Notes: generated by a model from the letters alone, not told the origin. DNA of 64,000 nucleotides from Monilinia fructicola (GCA_008692225.1 VICG01000001.1:794501-858500), one strand, 5' to 3'. Shown: positions 22,569-36,082, counted from the stretch's first letter. Translations and numbers: made by a program.

Positions 22569-25500
22569 TTAATCCTCCAAATAGGATATCTTTCGCATTT
22601 CGCCCAACCTCTTCCTCGCTGCCGATAAATTGTTCTCGAGTTGAAGGATTTCGACCTATGAGAATCAAAGTTAGTAATGTTTCGACCGAATTTTTGTTGC
22701 TGAAGGGAACGTACCTGCTGCTCCATTTCCCTAACCTTGAACTCGTGTGCTCCGAGCTTGGCGTAATCTTCCCCTTCATCATCTTGATCCCGATCCTTGA
22801 TCATACTCTGCACTTGTCTGACGAGAGTCCTGCAGGCTGCACCAACAGCTTTACTGGCTTGCTCCAAGCTCTCTTGACTCTTACTCATGAAGCCGGCCTT
22901 GACTCTGCTGGCAGCGACTAATTGGGCTGTAGATGCCGCAACATCATTGGAGGCAACGATAAGCTGTTCTGGACTGTTGCGTCCTGAAAGGACTCCATCT
23001 GCAGTCTCAATCAATGTATTGGTTGAAGTTGCCACGGCTTTAGCGGCGGAGATGAGCCCCTCGGTCCATCGGTTGTTTTTCTTGTAGAAAGCGGTCTTGG
23101 AAGACGAGCCACGGCCAGCCTGGACAATCTCTTGCTGGGTAACAGTAGCCGCTTTAATCAATCTGGCGATTGCGTTGGTGACAGCGATAGCCGCATCAAG
23201 AATTGAATCGTGAATTTCAAGCTTGTAAGTTGAGTATTGATCCTTGGGCTTAGACTTGAGCTTCGCTAGGCGTGCAGCAGCAGCAGCAATTGCATCAGCA
23301 GCCTTGGTCAACTCGTTGTCTACCAAATCACCCAAGTCGCCTTTGTTGTTTGTAAGTTTGCCGCTGTTTGGCGCAAATGTATCTGCAAGTTTGTTCAACT
23401 TTTGGAGATGAATCTGAACCTCATTGTTGCTGTTGATCACAACCTCGGTTCGTTGCATTGGATCCATGCCATCCAGTCGGAAGCTTTGCAAGCCACGGAA
23501 AAACTTGACAGTAGATAGTGCAGATTGGCGCGCGCCATTAGTAAGCTGATCAGCCTTCTTATCATCTGTCGCAAGCCTCGTGAGACCTTTGGTATTGCTA
23601 AGCACATCAGATATGGAGCTGGCGAAGATATTGATAGTCCGAATGATCTCAGCATGGTTGCTATCTGGACCATCCGCTATATAATTATTGAACGCTGTGG
23701 CGAATTCGGTAGCGCTTGCTGACGCTTTTTCGATCTGAGAAAGGACATAAGATGGGGTTGCATTTTGATTACCAGCTTGCATAGTTGAATCAAGTTCGTA
23801 CAGAGCGTCATCAACACGTTGAACTCCACTCTGAAGGACAGAATCTATCATGTCGTTGAATTTGCCAATATTTGAGAGGAGCAGAGCGTCAATCTCTCCA
23901 TCCAGAGCCTGACCTTCATCGCCTTTTGACATCTCGAGCTCGTTGAGTCTGATCAGTGCATCATCCAAACTTTGCTTGTAGACCTCCAATTCATCTTCCT
24001 TGTCTCTCAGTAACCGTTCGGCATCTGAACCGCCTTCACTGTACTTTGCATGGACATCCTCCAGTGCACGGGATTTATTGCGAAGTGCCTCCTCGAGATC
24101 CGCCATTTCACGATTGTACTTAGAAAGCATTGTGGAAAGTTCATTGCCTTTGGTTCGCTCCAGGTTGTCAGCACGATCGAGAGCCATACGAAGCTCGCGC
24201 TTGAGCTTTTCAACCTCTTCCCGATTTCCACCAGTAAGACGGTCCTTCTCATGCAGCGCTCTATCTCTTTCCCTGATCATGTCGGCAAGTTCGAGATTCT
24301 TCGTCTTGATCTCGCGCTCTAGCTTTTCCCGCTTATCGATGGCCTCCTGAGCTGAGGCTGCCTTTAGCTGGACACTCTTGAATCTTTGGAGAAGGTCCAG
24401 ATGTTCGTGTCGCAATTGTGAATACAGTTTTGCAAGCGCTTCGTATTTCGTCCTCCAGGTGTTGACTTGCTCTTGCAATGCTCTAATCTGATCTTCTTTA
24501 CTGCCAATTTGTTGCCCATAACTATTCTGCAATTGAGCAAGCTCACCCTCAAGCGCCTTGATCTTTTGGTCGTATTGTTGTAGCATGAGCTGGTCCCTTG
24601 CGTATTGCGCTCGAGCTTCCAAGTTCTCCCGCTCGAGTTCCGCCAATCGACCATAGGTTTGTTGTTGAGATTGTTGTAGCATCAATTGTTCTTGTTCTCG
24701 CCTTTGCTGTTCGGCCAGTAAGCGCTGCTGTTCTTCATAATTTTGCTGTGCCTGAAGTTGTGCCTGCTGTTGTGCTAGCATTTGCTGTCTCTGCTGTTCT
24801 GCTAGAACTCTCTGCTGCTCCTCGTATTCTCTGTTTTGCCGATCCTGTTCGCTCTTCCAAAACTCACCAATTTCATCTGGCTCCTCTGTCTTGGGAGGTT
24901 TTGGAGGCGTGATTTGTCTTTCAATTTCTTGCTTCGGTCGCTGCGGCAATCTAGGGGCAGAGTCGTCTTCAGAGAGAAGGTTTGGGGGTTCTTGTGGTAG
25001 CTTCGGCACAGTGATCAAACTCGTGAGGTATCGAAGGTTAGAGCATTCGTAATAGAATTTTACAAGGCGATAATGTTGAGCATCGTATCTACCTCTCAAG
25101 GGTTCAAGGGCATCATCATCACCCGTTGCTACAAGTCAAGTCAGAGGGGAACGTTTAAATATGGACTTCGCAACATACTGGTGTGCATAGCTCGTAGCAT
25201 GCTGGTGATGAACTTGTAGATACCATAACTCTCTTGGACTAAAGGCACCAGTGCAGAAATTCTGCATTCATTATGGCCTCCATTCCGGAAATGCGAAAAT
25301 ATAAGTTTTTGGAAGTGTTCGATCCTGTCCTGCAAAGCCATAAGATCTGAAATGGTTTCGTAACCTTCATTCGGGTCATTGATTCCTTTCAAGCTAATGT
25401 ACTCCTCGTATTCAAAGGTGCCATTAAAGTCGGGATGTTGTTGATGGAAACTCAATTTAGACAGTAGAAAGTTGACATATTCTTTTATTAGAGGTCCATA

Positions 25501-26060
25501 ACCACGCATACCTTCACCAGACATGCCTCTACTGAGACTGTCGAGCCAATTCCGATTCGCCATAGCTTCACGTAAAGTGGATGGGTGGCCCTCTTGTAGA
25601 ACCTTGTGAACGGTAATCAACGCCTTGAATGTTTGGACCTCATCTGCAAGAATAGGCTGTCTGTGAGAGTAGCATGACGTTAGCCACTTTCGTCTTATCC
25701 TACGCTTCTCACATCACTGGAATCTCATGAATCTCTCGATTTTGGCATCACATTTTTGGAATACATGTGGAGAGGGCTTAGACTGACACTTTCATACCAG
25801 CCCAAAAGGCTCCCGAGCTGTTATGGTCCCATGTATACACAATACAGCTACGAACATGCTTGCGTTTCGGAGCGGTCTCCTCGATGCTTGTGGCTTTTCT
25901 AATATTTATCGCAAGATCTGCCTCGGATCTGGTCGATTGTAGCAATGTTAGAACAGTCCAAAGCTCGACCATAATAGGAGATAGGGAGTCAAATAGGCCC
26001 GGAATTTCCGCCAACTTACTTGGTATGATCCACGTTTCTGGCAGACGTCGCGTACGACAT
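22569..26060 (-). CDS. SLA2: Actin cytoskeleton / endocytosis adaptor Sla2 (HIP1/HIP1R family)
   Basis: Five exons on the minus strand: 26060-26020, 25928-25788, 25660-25179, 25128-22715 and 22655-22569, giving 1054 residues. The N-terminal ANTH domain binds phosphoinositides (RKATSIEETAPKRKHVRSCIVYTWDH, HKVLQEGHPSTLREA). A Gln-rich segment and a long coiled coil follow (about 330-720). The C-terminal I/LWEQ (THATCH) module binds F-actin, and the last exon supplies the family's latch helix (ENNLSAARKRLGEMR). The protein links clathrin-coated pits to actin. SLA2 is the usual right flank of the MAT locus, here convergent with MAT1-1-1. The final intron has the branch ACTAAC. Confidence 0.95.
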
Positions 26061-26632
26061 GATTAAGAGCGCGTAGAGCGCAAAATGTACAGAGTGAAAG
26101 GAATTAAATATAAAGAGGATAAATTTAGGGTAAAGTGTCGAAAACACAAATGTATTGTAAGATGAAGAAGGTATTGTAAGGTACTGAGATAATGTGTACT
26201 GACGCTTGGTACGGGGTAAGTTTTAGTGGAGCTGCGTAATTGTGGCGGGCACTTAATTATATGCTGTGGCTGTGGCTGTAGCTGTGGCTGTGTACGTTAA
26301 GTAGCGCATGAATATTCTAATCTATACATTGGTACTGAGAAAGAAGTATTTCATTTTCACTTCCAATTTATGTGCTCATGCAAGTTCGATACAATGTTCA
26401 TCATTATGAGATATCTGAATGCGTCATGTTAGATAAAGTACCTTGTTGACGGTATTTGCATTGTGTATGTCTGTTCCGTTCTACCCTAGCAATCCTAATT
26501 ACCAAAATAACCATATAACGCCTGCCAATATAGGATAACCAATCCCTTCCACATGTATGGCCCAAATGCGCCACCTATACACCAATCCGGTCCCATGTAC
26601 CAAGAGAAGAATCATGTACCCAACTACATAAT
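26061..26632. promoter_or_regulatory. Upstream region of SLA2 and 3' region of the NVJ2-like gene
   Basis: About 570 bp without a gene. It contains a GCTGTGGCTGTG-type short repeat near 26264-26290 and otherwise nothing I can name. The SLA2 promoter must lie here. Confidence 0.4.
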
Positions 26633-29600
26633 CTAAAGGCCTGCATCTTCATCAACAAACGTGCTTCTGGCCCGAGCTTCCTGCTCCTGTGCCGCCATCC
26701 ACGAAGGCAATTGATGTCCATCCTCTTCAGGACTGCTTGAAACCACTCGGCGTGGCTGCCTCCTCTTTGGGAGTTGGGGTGGCTCTCGAGCAATGGGAGC
26801 GGAAGGTAAAGGAGTGGCAGCTTTGGGTTGCTGGTGTTCTTCCATCGACTCATCGACATCATCTACCCACGGTTGCATATAATGCGGCGAATCTTCAGTT
26901 ACTGGTGTCGTCGGTTCTGATGGTGCTGACACAACTAGGACGCTATCATCTCCAGTGTCTGTGTTCTTCCGAGATCCACGCATGGGCAAAGGTGGTGGTG
27001 GGGTAGTGTGATGCTGCTGATTCGCAGTCGTTTCCGAAAGATTTCTCGGCGGTAACGCAGGAGGGGTGACTGGCTTCCGCTTTGGTACAGGGATAGGAGC
27101 CGTTTTTGTCTTTTTGTCTGGTAGAGGTAAAGGTACTCCGGGGGGAGGTAGCGGTTGTCCGCGCCCCATGACGCGGGGCTGAGCTGGTTCGGTTGATTCT
27201 GACGAGGCACCTTTGTGATCGTTACGTCGTTGAATAGCATTCCACTATATATATCAAGATTAGCGATAAATTAAGAGTCTGAGGAAAGACAAAATGAATG
27301 ATATGGAGCATTGTAGCATGGATGTTCCGCGTCAACGTTTCACAAAGCTCAAGAAACGAAAACGCTCAAGTGGGCAACAGAATCAACTTACACCCCAGGT
27401 TTTGGCCGTCACCGCCGCGTTGGTAACAGCGGCAAGAGACAATCGTTTTGTCTCCGAAGTTGAAGATTTTGCTGAAGATGTAGTGCTCACGCGTTTTGAA
27501 GTACGCAAAGATCTAGGAGTTGTAGATTCCGAGTTTATTGATGTAGTACTTATACTTGCTGGACTCGAGGGGTAAGAACTAATACTAGATTTATCACTAA
27601 GCAATGATGGCTCCAAAGACGCTTGTGGCACAGAATTAATCGTGGAAGCTTTTTCAGAATGTGGGGAATCCCGCGAAGAAGACGAGGATTGACTGCTGCT
27701 TAATTTGATGTTTGTCGGTCGATTTGGAGATCCGGTAGGACTATGTAAAGGAATTTCTCCCTTAGTTGACAGTTTGGCCATCGCGCTTGCAGCATGATTT
27801 TCATTGGGAGGACTCGAGGACTTGAACGCGTCCGCATTTGTTATGTCAGTAGTAACAACAGGGGAGGAGGCGTTAGCGAAAGACCCTGACCGAAGGGCTC
27901 GTGGTTTGTCCCCCGTCAATGGACGTGCATCGACTCCTGTAGATGAGCTGCTAGAAAATGGATTGGTAAGGTTTGAAGTAGACTTTGTGCCTTTGCGTGA
28001 ATGAAGCATACTGGGGAGATTAAAATCAAGCGCGGGAGTGCTGTGAGCCTTTTCTATCTGCGGCATAGATGATGCGGAGTCATCGTGTTCTGCCTCTAGA
28101 ATCTCTACCTCTTCCACGTCTCCATCCTCAGCAGCAACAGTTTCAGCATCTCCAGAATGGTTGGCACGTCGGTCATCTGCCCAGATGCCGCCTCTCCATA
28201 ACTTATCTAAGCTACTAGCAAATGGCGAATCATCCCAATTTGGAAAGACTAAACTTTCAGCAACAACTTCCTTGATCCTGTTTTCGATCTGACGAAGGAT
28301 CAATGTGTATGTAATCTGCCGTGAGCTCACAATGGGTTCTATTGTTAGGTCTATCTTTGGCATGGTTTCGAATGTGACCCAGAGCCTGTTTGAGGGGGGT
28401 GGCTTGATTCGGAGTAGCATGTGACCCTCGATCTTCTTCAAGACAACCGCCAGTAGTAGGTTCACTTCGCGGGCCTTGAAGCGTGTTCCAAGCTCAAGGC
28501 GAGCTATTGCGGCAACCTCAAGACGAAAGTTGCCTGTGTAACGAAAATCAGCCTCCACAATGAGCTGTCCATCAACAGTTAAATCTTTCAAACGTGGATT
28601 CGTGATCACTGGTGCTGCGGCCCCCATATCTACATTGCGAAGAGCAATCTGCCTTAAAAAGTTGGGAGTTTTGACCCTTGAAATCTTCTTGGTAATCTTG
28701 GCCCGAATGAAATCCTCGACTTCTGGCGTCTTATACAACGCAAGAAATATCCGGCCAATGAGTGCATTGATCCACCTTGTCTGAAGATGTTCTTCAGATG
28801 AATGTAGCCTTTGGACAAGACTAATGATATCTTTAACATCATACTGTAACGGAACCGGAGGCTTCGGCGTCGACTCGGACTCTTGGTTTCGAAGAAGTGC
28901 AAAATAGAAATCTTCTTTGTCAGAACAGTTCTCCGAGAACAAGTAAAAGGGCTGAGAAGGCTTGCCGTCGGCAGTCATCTCGCCAACACCCTTCTTCCTG
29001 GACAAACAAATAGCATTACGTTTTATAAACAATTCTCCTTCTGGTGTAATATCGTTCTGTCCCGAGTATATGCTAACATCGTGATGGGCAAGAGACACTA
29101 CGTATCGAACTTCAAGCTGGTCATCGTCATCAAAGAGCATCAGATGCCCATGCCTAACCTGGATATTAGCATGCCTTGTAACACATAAGATAGATTTGGG
29201 CTTGTCCGCGTATCCGCGAGCAATTGAATTACCTCAAGACCACGTAAAAGACGTTGCCGCCCTTCTTCTGAGGCTTTCCCGCTGCTTTGTTGTCCAGCGG
29301 GCCATTGTTTGTCTTTCTCTCGAACAAACTTCTGTACATGCTCTGGTAAACGCTAGGACTGGGCGCAGAGACTGTAGTTGACCCAACAGGTGTTGTTCGT
29401 TCTGGTGGTTTCCCGTTCACCCCGCCTGGTGAGTATTCCCTACAGATAGCAAAATACCCAGCAGCTACATCTGCCTCATGATTGTTGTGAATTTGAAACT
29501 TCTCACCCAGGGACTTCTGTGCGGATTTGATAGCATCGGGATCATCACCAGGTCGAGATATCAGCTCGTAGTCTTTTCGTGAGCTGTCATCGTCGTGAAC

Positions 29601-29708
29601 TGGAAAGGTAAGGTATGCGTGGAGTAATATTGCTATGATGATGAGAGGAAGAAATGTGAGACCACCTAAGCAATAAATGAAAAGAAACCATGTTAAACCT
29701 CCCATCAT
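26633..29708 (-). CDS. NVJ2/TEX2-like SMP-domain lipid-transfer protein
   Basis: Three exons on the minus strand: 29708-29233, 29153-27392 and 27244-26633, giving 949 residues. The N-terminus has one or two hydrophobic segments (MMGGLTWFLFIYCLGGLTFLPLIIIAILL). A PH-like region follows (about 160-260; HGHLMLFDDDDQLEVRYVV, KEDFYFALLRNQ). Next is an SMP domain (about 280-480; WINALIGRIFLALY, NPRLKDLTVDGQLIVEADFRY), then a long Ser/Pro-rich disordered tail. Proteins of this type (yeast Nvj2, animal TEX2) move lipids at ER membrane contact sites. The start is the first of two adjacent in-frame ATGs. The first splice uses a TTAG acceptor, giving the continuous FYVVLRHGHLMLF. Confidence 0.87.
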
Positions 29709-31001
29709 GATACTGCCTTCATGTGTAAAGACAAAAACTTCAATCAACAGACCATCCCAATGAAATCAATAAGTAAATAGTTGATAAGAGTGGAAGGAAA
29801 CAACATTTGAAAGGTCTTGATGTTTGAGAAGTAAGGTTTTGGGGCGATGGTCAACGCCGAGCAAATCCTTGGGGGAGTGAGTGGGTGTGGTCACTTTCTC
29901 CGAATCTTGGAAGAATGAATATGAATTTGTCAGTCGAGGGAAAAGAATCGAAAGTTATACAGTCATGAAGTTATCATCTTACTGTATAGTAGAACATTCA
30001 TAGAAAGTTTTGCTTGATGTAATTAATCTGTTAAATTTTGGGTAGTCAAGAAGCAAATATCATATCATATCATACCATCCATACCATCCATACCTACCTC
30101 ACAGTAGACTCGGTTGCACCGGCGGACAAGTAGGAGAATAAAGAGAGATTCTGTGTGGTCCGAGATCTGAAGGTTGTGTGTGACTGGCGGAGAAGGGAGG
30201 GGAAACATCTATTTGAGTTTAGATAAGAACTTAATCAATTACTTAATCCACTCTCACAGAAAGAGAATAAGCTCACCGGGGATTGATTACGAGGTACCAA
30301 CTGTAGTAGTAGGTGCCTAGGTAGAGGAAGTAATGGGTAATTAATTGATTACTACCTAATGAGTACCTAGTACAGTAGTTAGGTACCTTTGGTAATTCAT
30401 ACATACATCCATAGCCCACCCAGGTAGCCCTGGAGGTCTCTGATGATTGAAGGCATTTACGAAGCTCACCCGAGGGACTAATTGCACCACGTCAACAATT
30501 GGATGACGCATTTTGGTGGAATCTGAGATAAATGAAATGAAATGTATAAAGGGAAGTGAGTATATGATACCTATTTCGACAGGATGCAGTAGATAAGATA
30601 GGCATCTGAGTCGTACATTTAATGTTTTGCTACATATCAAGTCACTTCTGATGATCATGGATGTGGTGGAGCAAAATATACATGATGCTGCAGTATACGC
30701 ATCATTCACACCGATTGTTGTTTTGTGCCTGCCATTTGATGATGTTTGGATTATATACTGTGGAGTTGTGATTATAATTACTTTTGTTGTGCTACCTTCA
30801 TGGTGCCATCAATGCATGTCCAATGGCGAGAAAGAACAATAAGGAGAAGAAGAGTGAGTGAAACGACCCGTTCGTAGAACATCGTGATCCATATTTCATG
30901 AGTTTCGTGTTAATAGTCTTTTGAGGAGTATCTTGAGGTTTGCAAGTATAAAATAGTGATGTGAGAACTCAGCGAGACTTTGCATCGCAAGTAATGGCTA
31001 A
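29709..31001. other. Intergenic region with a foldback element
   Basis: This region holds the NVJ2-like promoter and the REV3 3' end. An imperfect inverted repeat (30292-30324 and 30352-30387) built from TACCTA/TAGGTA motifs stands out. The run near 30056-30095 is a CATATCATAC/CATCCATAC microsatellite. No gene was found. Confidence 0.5.
30285..30395. repeat. Foldback (MITE-like) inverted repeat
   Basis: The left arm, beginning GGTACCAACTGTAGTAGTAG, pairs with the reverse complement of the right arm, which ends AGTAGTTAGGTACC, over about 33-36 bp with a few mismatches and a ~27-bp loop. GGTACC is at both outer ends. It resembles a small non-coding foldback element. Confidence 0.5.
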
Positions 31002-34000
31002 TCACCACTCCAGATCTGTGAAATCCATCTCAGTTTCTTCTTTTGCCGACAGAGCCTGCATGGCTGGCACAGCAAAGGCCTTTTCCGTCTTCAACCGTGC
31101 CTTTTGCCTTGTTCTTGTATAGAACACAGGGCAATCCTTACTATCACACCTGACTTCCTCCATTGGGGATAAGCCGGAGCAGCCTTGGCAAATTCTCTGT
31201 ATGTCCAGTAACTTCTTTTCCTCAACGTTGAGTCTGGTCTGCAAATAATGCATCGACGCAGGGGCATTTGAGAGGCACTGAGGACAGAGGAACCCCTCGG
31301 TCTCAAGTTTATCTTTACACACAAGACATGAAGATGATTTCATATACGACTCAAGTGTTTTCTTGTTGATGCCAAGTTCCTTTGGTTGCCCTTGTTCCAA
31401 ATTAATATCGATTCGGCGGACGCGCTGAACTTTAGGCATCTCGTCATACCAGCCTCTGACATTGGCGCCCATAAGGTTGAAGATTCGTTCCAGGGGTGGG
31501 ATTAAGTTTTTGGAGATGTAATATTCCGCATCCAATTCGCAGTGATCGCTGTTGAGCAGTTCTTCAGGTGCCACACAGCGATCAATCAATCGAGCTCCTG
31601 GAGCGCCTGTGATGACAACATATGGGACTCGCTCGCCATACTGTGGTTCGGCTCGGGCATCTTCCAACATTCTTTTGGTGCTAATAAGAGCTCCAGGAGG
31701 TGGTGGTCCTTTATCACTGTATGTTCCGAGCTTGACTTCTCTCGCGAAGCAAAAGTCTTGGATGGATACAGAGCCTTTCATAATCTTCTCGCATTGCTCT
31801 TGGAAGTAAGATTTCACTTGGCTCAGATCAGCCGTGCGAAAGAGTATCTTAAGGGCCCTCTCTTCGATCTTTTGCTCAGCTGGCGTGCCATCACGACGTA
31901 CCGTCTCGATACCTTTCGCATCGAATTCCGGCTCAGTTTGTGACTTACTCTCATACTTGAACCCTACATATCGCTTTTTAGCTAGAAGCACACAGGGCAG
32001 ATATACCTTTTCAAACTTCAGCTTGACAGGACGTGGGTTCATGTTAGTGACCGTTTTGGCAATCTCATTCCCAATGTCGAACGCCTCATCTTTGCTGCGT
32101 CCCTTGAGATAGACAAACAAGCTATCAGTGTCCCCATATACTACTTCTGCGCCCCAGCGCTTGACCGAGTGTATAAGTGCTATGGCCTTTTCCAGTGTCT
32201 CCCGACCAGTTTGTACAATGCTATCAGCAATCTCCGAGCAAGGCATGCGACCAGAAAAAGACGCAGATGTATATCCGTATGTAACATTGGCAATGAGCTT
32301 CAAGGCAAGCTGCCTATTGTTCAATAGTCGTTGTAGAGCTTTATCATCTTTGTCAATCTTCATCCCACTTTTCACCATGACTCGTGTCTCGAGTATTTCC
32401 CCCAACATTTTGGCTAGGAGAGACTTTCGGATGTTTGGTTTTGCATACATAATTCCATTGGGAGCAATATTGATATGATCTTTCAGCAATTCTAGCAGCT
32501 TCTCCTCTCGTGTATATTCTGTGAACCCCATCTTGTTAGTGCCTCGCCAGTTTACAACACGTCCGAGGTACGTCGAATAGCAATAATTGTAGGCGATCAT
32601 AACACTAGGGTATAGGCTTTGAAAATCGAGAACGAGCAAAGGGCTACTGTAAAATGCACTTTGCGGCTCCATAACCAGGGGAAGACACTCTAATGCATTT
32701 TGTCCTCCCACTTGTTTTCGACTAGGAGATACCAAGATAAAATTCTCTGGTTTTGCAATACGGAACATCAGAGACTCCACTTTGAATTGTGAACCTCGAG
32801 AGAAAACCGAAAAAAAATCGACACCCAGAAGTCTTGCTTGCTCGCTTGTACGTGGGATCAATTCATTCCTTTCAAGTATTTCTAAATCGAGTTGCACACG
32901 GCATACGTAGTGCGCGAGTACCTTTGACAGATCTCGAGCTGATCCGTTATTATACCAGCTTCTAAGATCAGCCCATGTATAGTGAGGGATCCGGCGATGT
33001 AGTAGGTGGAAGGCCACGTTCTCTAAAGTATATTGAAGCAAATTGAGCTCGGCTCGCATAGCTCTCCAGATATTGATCATATGTCGACCCGTCACACGAA
33101 TTGTAGACGTATTGTTAAACCCCCATTTGTCATTATCCTTGCCAAAACGACCGTGAGATTGAGTTTTCATACGTGAAAACTCATCACAGAGATCATAGTC
33201 ATACTTTACTCTTGCTCGTTCAATTAGATATCCCCAAGAACCACCATGAACCTCGAAACCAGTCAGGATATCAGGATCGTGCTCGCGGACAACCTCTACC
33301 ATACGGACAAGTAGATCAAGTTCGGAATTTTCCACGTGTACTTCGAAGGCGACTTGATTCGAGATTCTTTGAGAGATGTCATTATCTTCACCTGACAAAA
33401 CTACAACCCCTAACTGTGTTCGGCTGCCCTCGGCGCCATCCTCGTCGGCCTGAAAACAGAAGAAAATGCATTGAATCTCATCCTCTTCGGGGTTAGGAAC
33501 GAAAGTTCCTCGTGTATTAACATGGACCTCTAGACTCATAACACTCATATATTGGGCCTCGCGTTGAATGTTAACTGTCTTTTCGCTTTGTGTATACTTG
33601 AAACCATGCTTATTCTTCTGAGTTGGACCGTCAATCTGAGAAAGCTTTGTCGCCTTTCGACGAGCTCTGATTGACTTGGCATGTGCGCTTCTTTTCAAGC
33701 TTCCAGAGTTCTCATTGCGAGCCCAATCATTCACTTCCGCATAACTAGGGGGCATTTCCATAAATGTCCAAACTCGAAAGCTGCAGTGGCGGCGCCGACG
33801 ATGGTGGGCTTCATCGTCCTTATTTCTGTCTGGGAGGACAACAGGTCTGGACCCAAAGATTGCGTCTGAGTTTGCAGACGGATCAAAGTCGGGAAGAAAT
33901 GGTACACCTGTGCTACCAAGCTTGAATTCTCTACCCGCCCATTCCCTGGGACGCTCAGGAACATCCTCCTCATTGCTATAGAAAGCATCTTTATGGAGAA

Positions 34001-36082
34001 CAGGGGGCAGTTTGAAGTGTGACATAGTCGAAGAAACATAATAGGCTGATGGTGGAGGTTGATTATGTGCCAGTACAAGTGAGTCTCTCGTGCCTCCAAA
34101 ATTATCTTCAACTTTTTTGAACAATTTTTCCCGAGTAGAAAAACGTAGCTTCGGAGTGGGACTTGGCATCGTTGTAGATTCTGACATGTCTATCACCTTA
34201 TCGGAATTGTCTACTGGTGACGTTGGAATAGCAAGAAAGGAAGCGCGCTTCTTTGTAATAGAAGTATCGGTATCTCCAGAGCATTGGCCAAATCTCATAT
34301 CTGTGTTGGAATCGTGCGAATCCTTTGTCACAGGAAAATGGAGCGAATCCTGGGAAGAAAACTTAGCACTGGATACCCTGGGCTCCAGACTGGTTATCTG
34401 CTCAATGCAATCATTGTTTGGCCCTGCAGGTGACATAGGAGATAATATGAATGAAGGCTGAGCCATCGTGCTTGTCTTGCGCCGTTTCGTATCTGGGTAT
34501 TCTCCTTGTGATTGTGATCTCTTAGATTCGGGATTCATGTCTTGGCCCACATCAATCTGATTGGCCAAGTGACTGATTTGTGCGGATATAAAGGAAGAAT
34601 CATCTGTTACTAGGGTTACAGACTTCTGGCTCTCGTTGATTTTTTCAAGCTGAGTAGCTTGCAACACATCTGCCGAAGTTGGGTTGTTACAAAGTCTGTC
34701 ATGAGATGACACAGCGGTTTGGGGTTCCGATAATCTGTTATCAATATGATCCCCCTTACGTTTCTGGGAAAGCTCAATCTCTCTCATCAAGTCTTCATCG
34801 GAATCATAATCTTCGTCTGTTCCATCTTGCTCAATTGCAAGTTCAACGATGCGATTTTCGTCAACCTCTCTTTCCTCGCGATTATCATGCACCGATTCGA
34901 AGGCAAGACGAAGATTCTCAGGGTACAGGTCTTCCACAGATTCAAAGCTAGTCCTAACAGATGACTCAAAGGGTTTGGGTTTGACGAAGGTATTGAAAGA
35001 CGGCCTTGAAGTATCGCCTCTGTCACGTTCCTCCTCAATCAACGTCTTGACCTTTTCTCTATATTCGCTCTCATGCATCCATCCGCCAGCTTGAGAATAT
35101 CGAGGGTCTGCTGACATTGAAAACATCACCTCAGCAGGAAACGGGCTACTTCCAGCTGGTGCATTCGGAATCTTGGACTTTCGCCGACGGGTTTCATCCT
35201 TCCATAGGCCTGCCATGCTCTGCACTAATTTTTTCGTCTGGGGCCAATGGACTAAGGTTTTGAGCAAAATCATGGTGAAGAGGACGTGGTTTAATGTCCC
35301 GTCTGTTAAGGATGTCCTGAACGCAGATATCAACTTCCAACGAACAATGGCTTACCCTGGGTAGGAATGTATCATTTGTGATGAGTTGATCAGGTATTGA
35401 GCGATCATGCCAAAGATGCAATGAAGAGGAAATTTCCTCGTATAAAGGCACCGGGCTTCGAAACGTAGCCTTCTTACAATCAATATATCCACAGCCATAC
35501 AAATTATAATCAGCCATCCACTGAAGAAGAAATTGAAGATGTGCTTCATATGGCTGGAAAACTCGCTTCATGATAGTACCTTGCCGCAAGAGGTCCGCAA
35601 GACGTGTCATTACCATGGGATCCAACATGTAAACCTTAAGAAAAAAGCGGTACCCAACATGGAACCCATAAAATGGAACTGCTTTTACTAAAGTAATACG
35701 TGCGACAAATTTCGCAGATCCATCATAGGCACTGCGCCGGTAGCTTACTGCCAGGGCATAGTCTATTGAAAGATGAAGCCGATGTATGTAACTTCCAACT
35801 GCACCTTTATCAGTCACTGAAACATAAATCGGATACCAAGGACAAACCTTCATCGGCAGTGAGAGCGCCTTCATATTGTATGTATAAATAGGGAAATGCA
35901 CCATGGACATGTGCGCAGACCTTCTGGCCAGTTTCCGTAGAGCCAAATATTCTAATGACAGGAACTTTTGGCTCTTTATGAAGCTCGGAAGGTTGGACAT
36001 TTCTTTTCAGTTGGGGATCAAACTGAGTAGGTGTTGCTTGATAATGATCAATGCAATTGAGACGTACTCGAAAGAGGTCCAT
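31002..36082 (-). CDS. REV3: DNA polymerase zeta catalytic subunit Rev3 (apparent +1 frameshift)
   Basis: Exons are 36082-35848 and 35798-31002 on the minus strand. Removing one base from an A6 run (35229-35234) gives a continuous 1676-residue protein. As written, the first frame ends 26 codons later at TGA 35194. The conserved DICVQDILNR is in one frame and SMAGLWKDETRRR in the other. Domains: the N-terminal family-B region (MDLFRVRLNCIDHYQ), exonuclease-like DPDILTGFEVHGGSWGYL, motif A DFQSLYPSVM (~1135), motif B NVTYGYTSASFSGRMP (~1245), motif C YGDTDSLF (~1300), and two C-terminal Cys clusters (~1570-1650) for Rev7/Pol31-type binding and an Fe-S site. It carries out error-prone translesion synthesis. 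The indel may be a sequencing error or a real mutation. Confidence 0.93.

Noticed and set aside
35194..35333. An intron explaining the REV3 frame change
   Set aside because: Any candidate intron would be about 36 bp or would remove conserved residues; a one-base indel in A6 is simpler.
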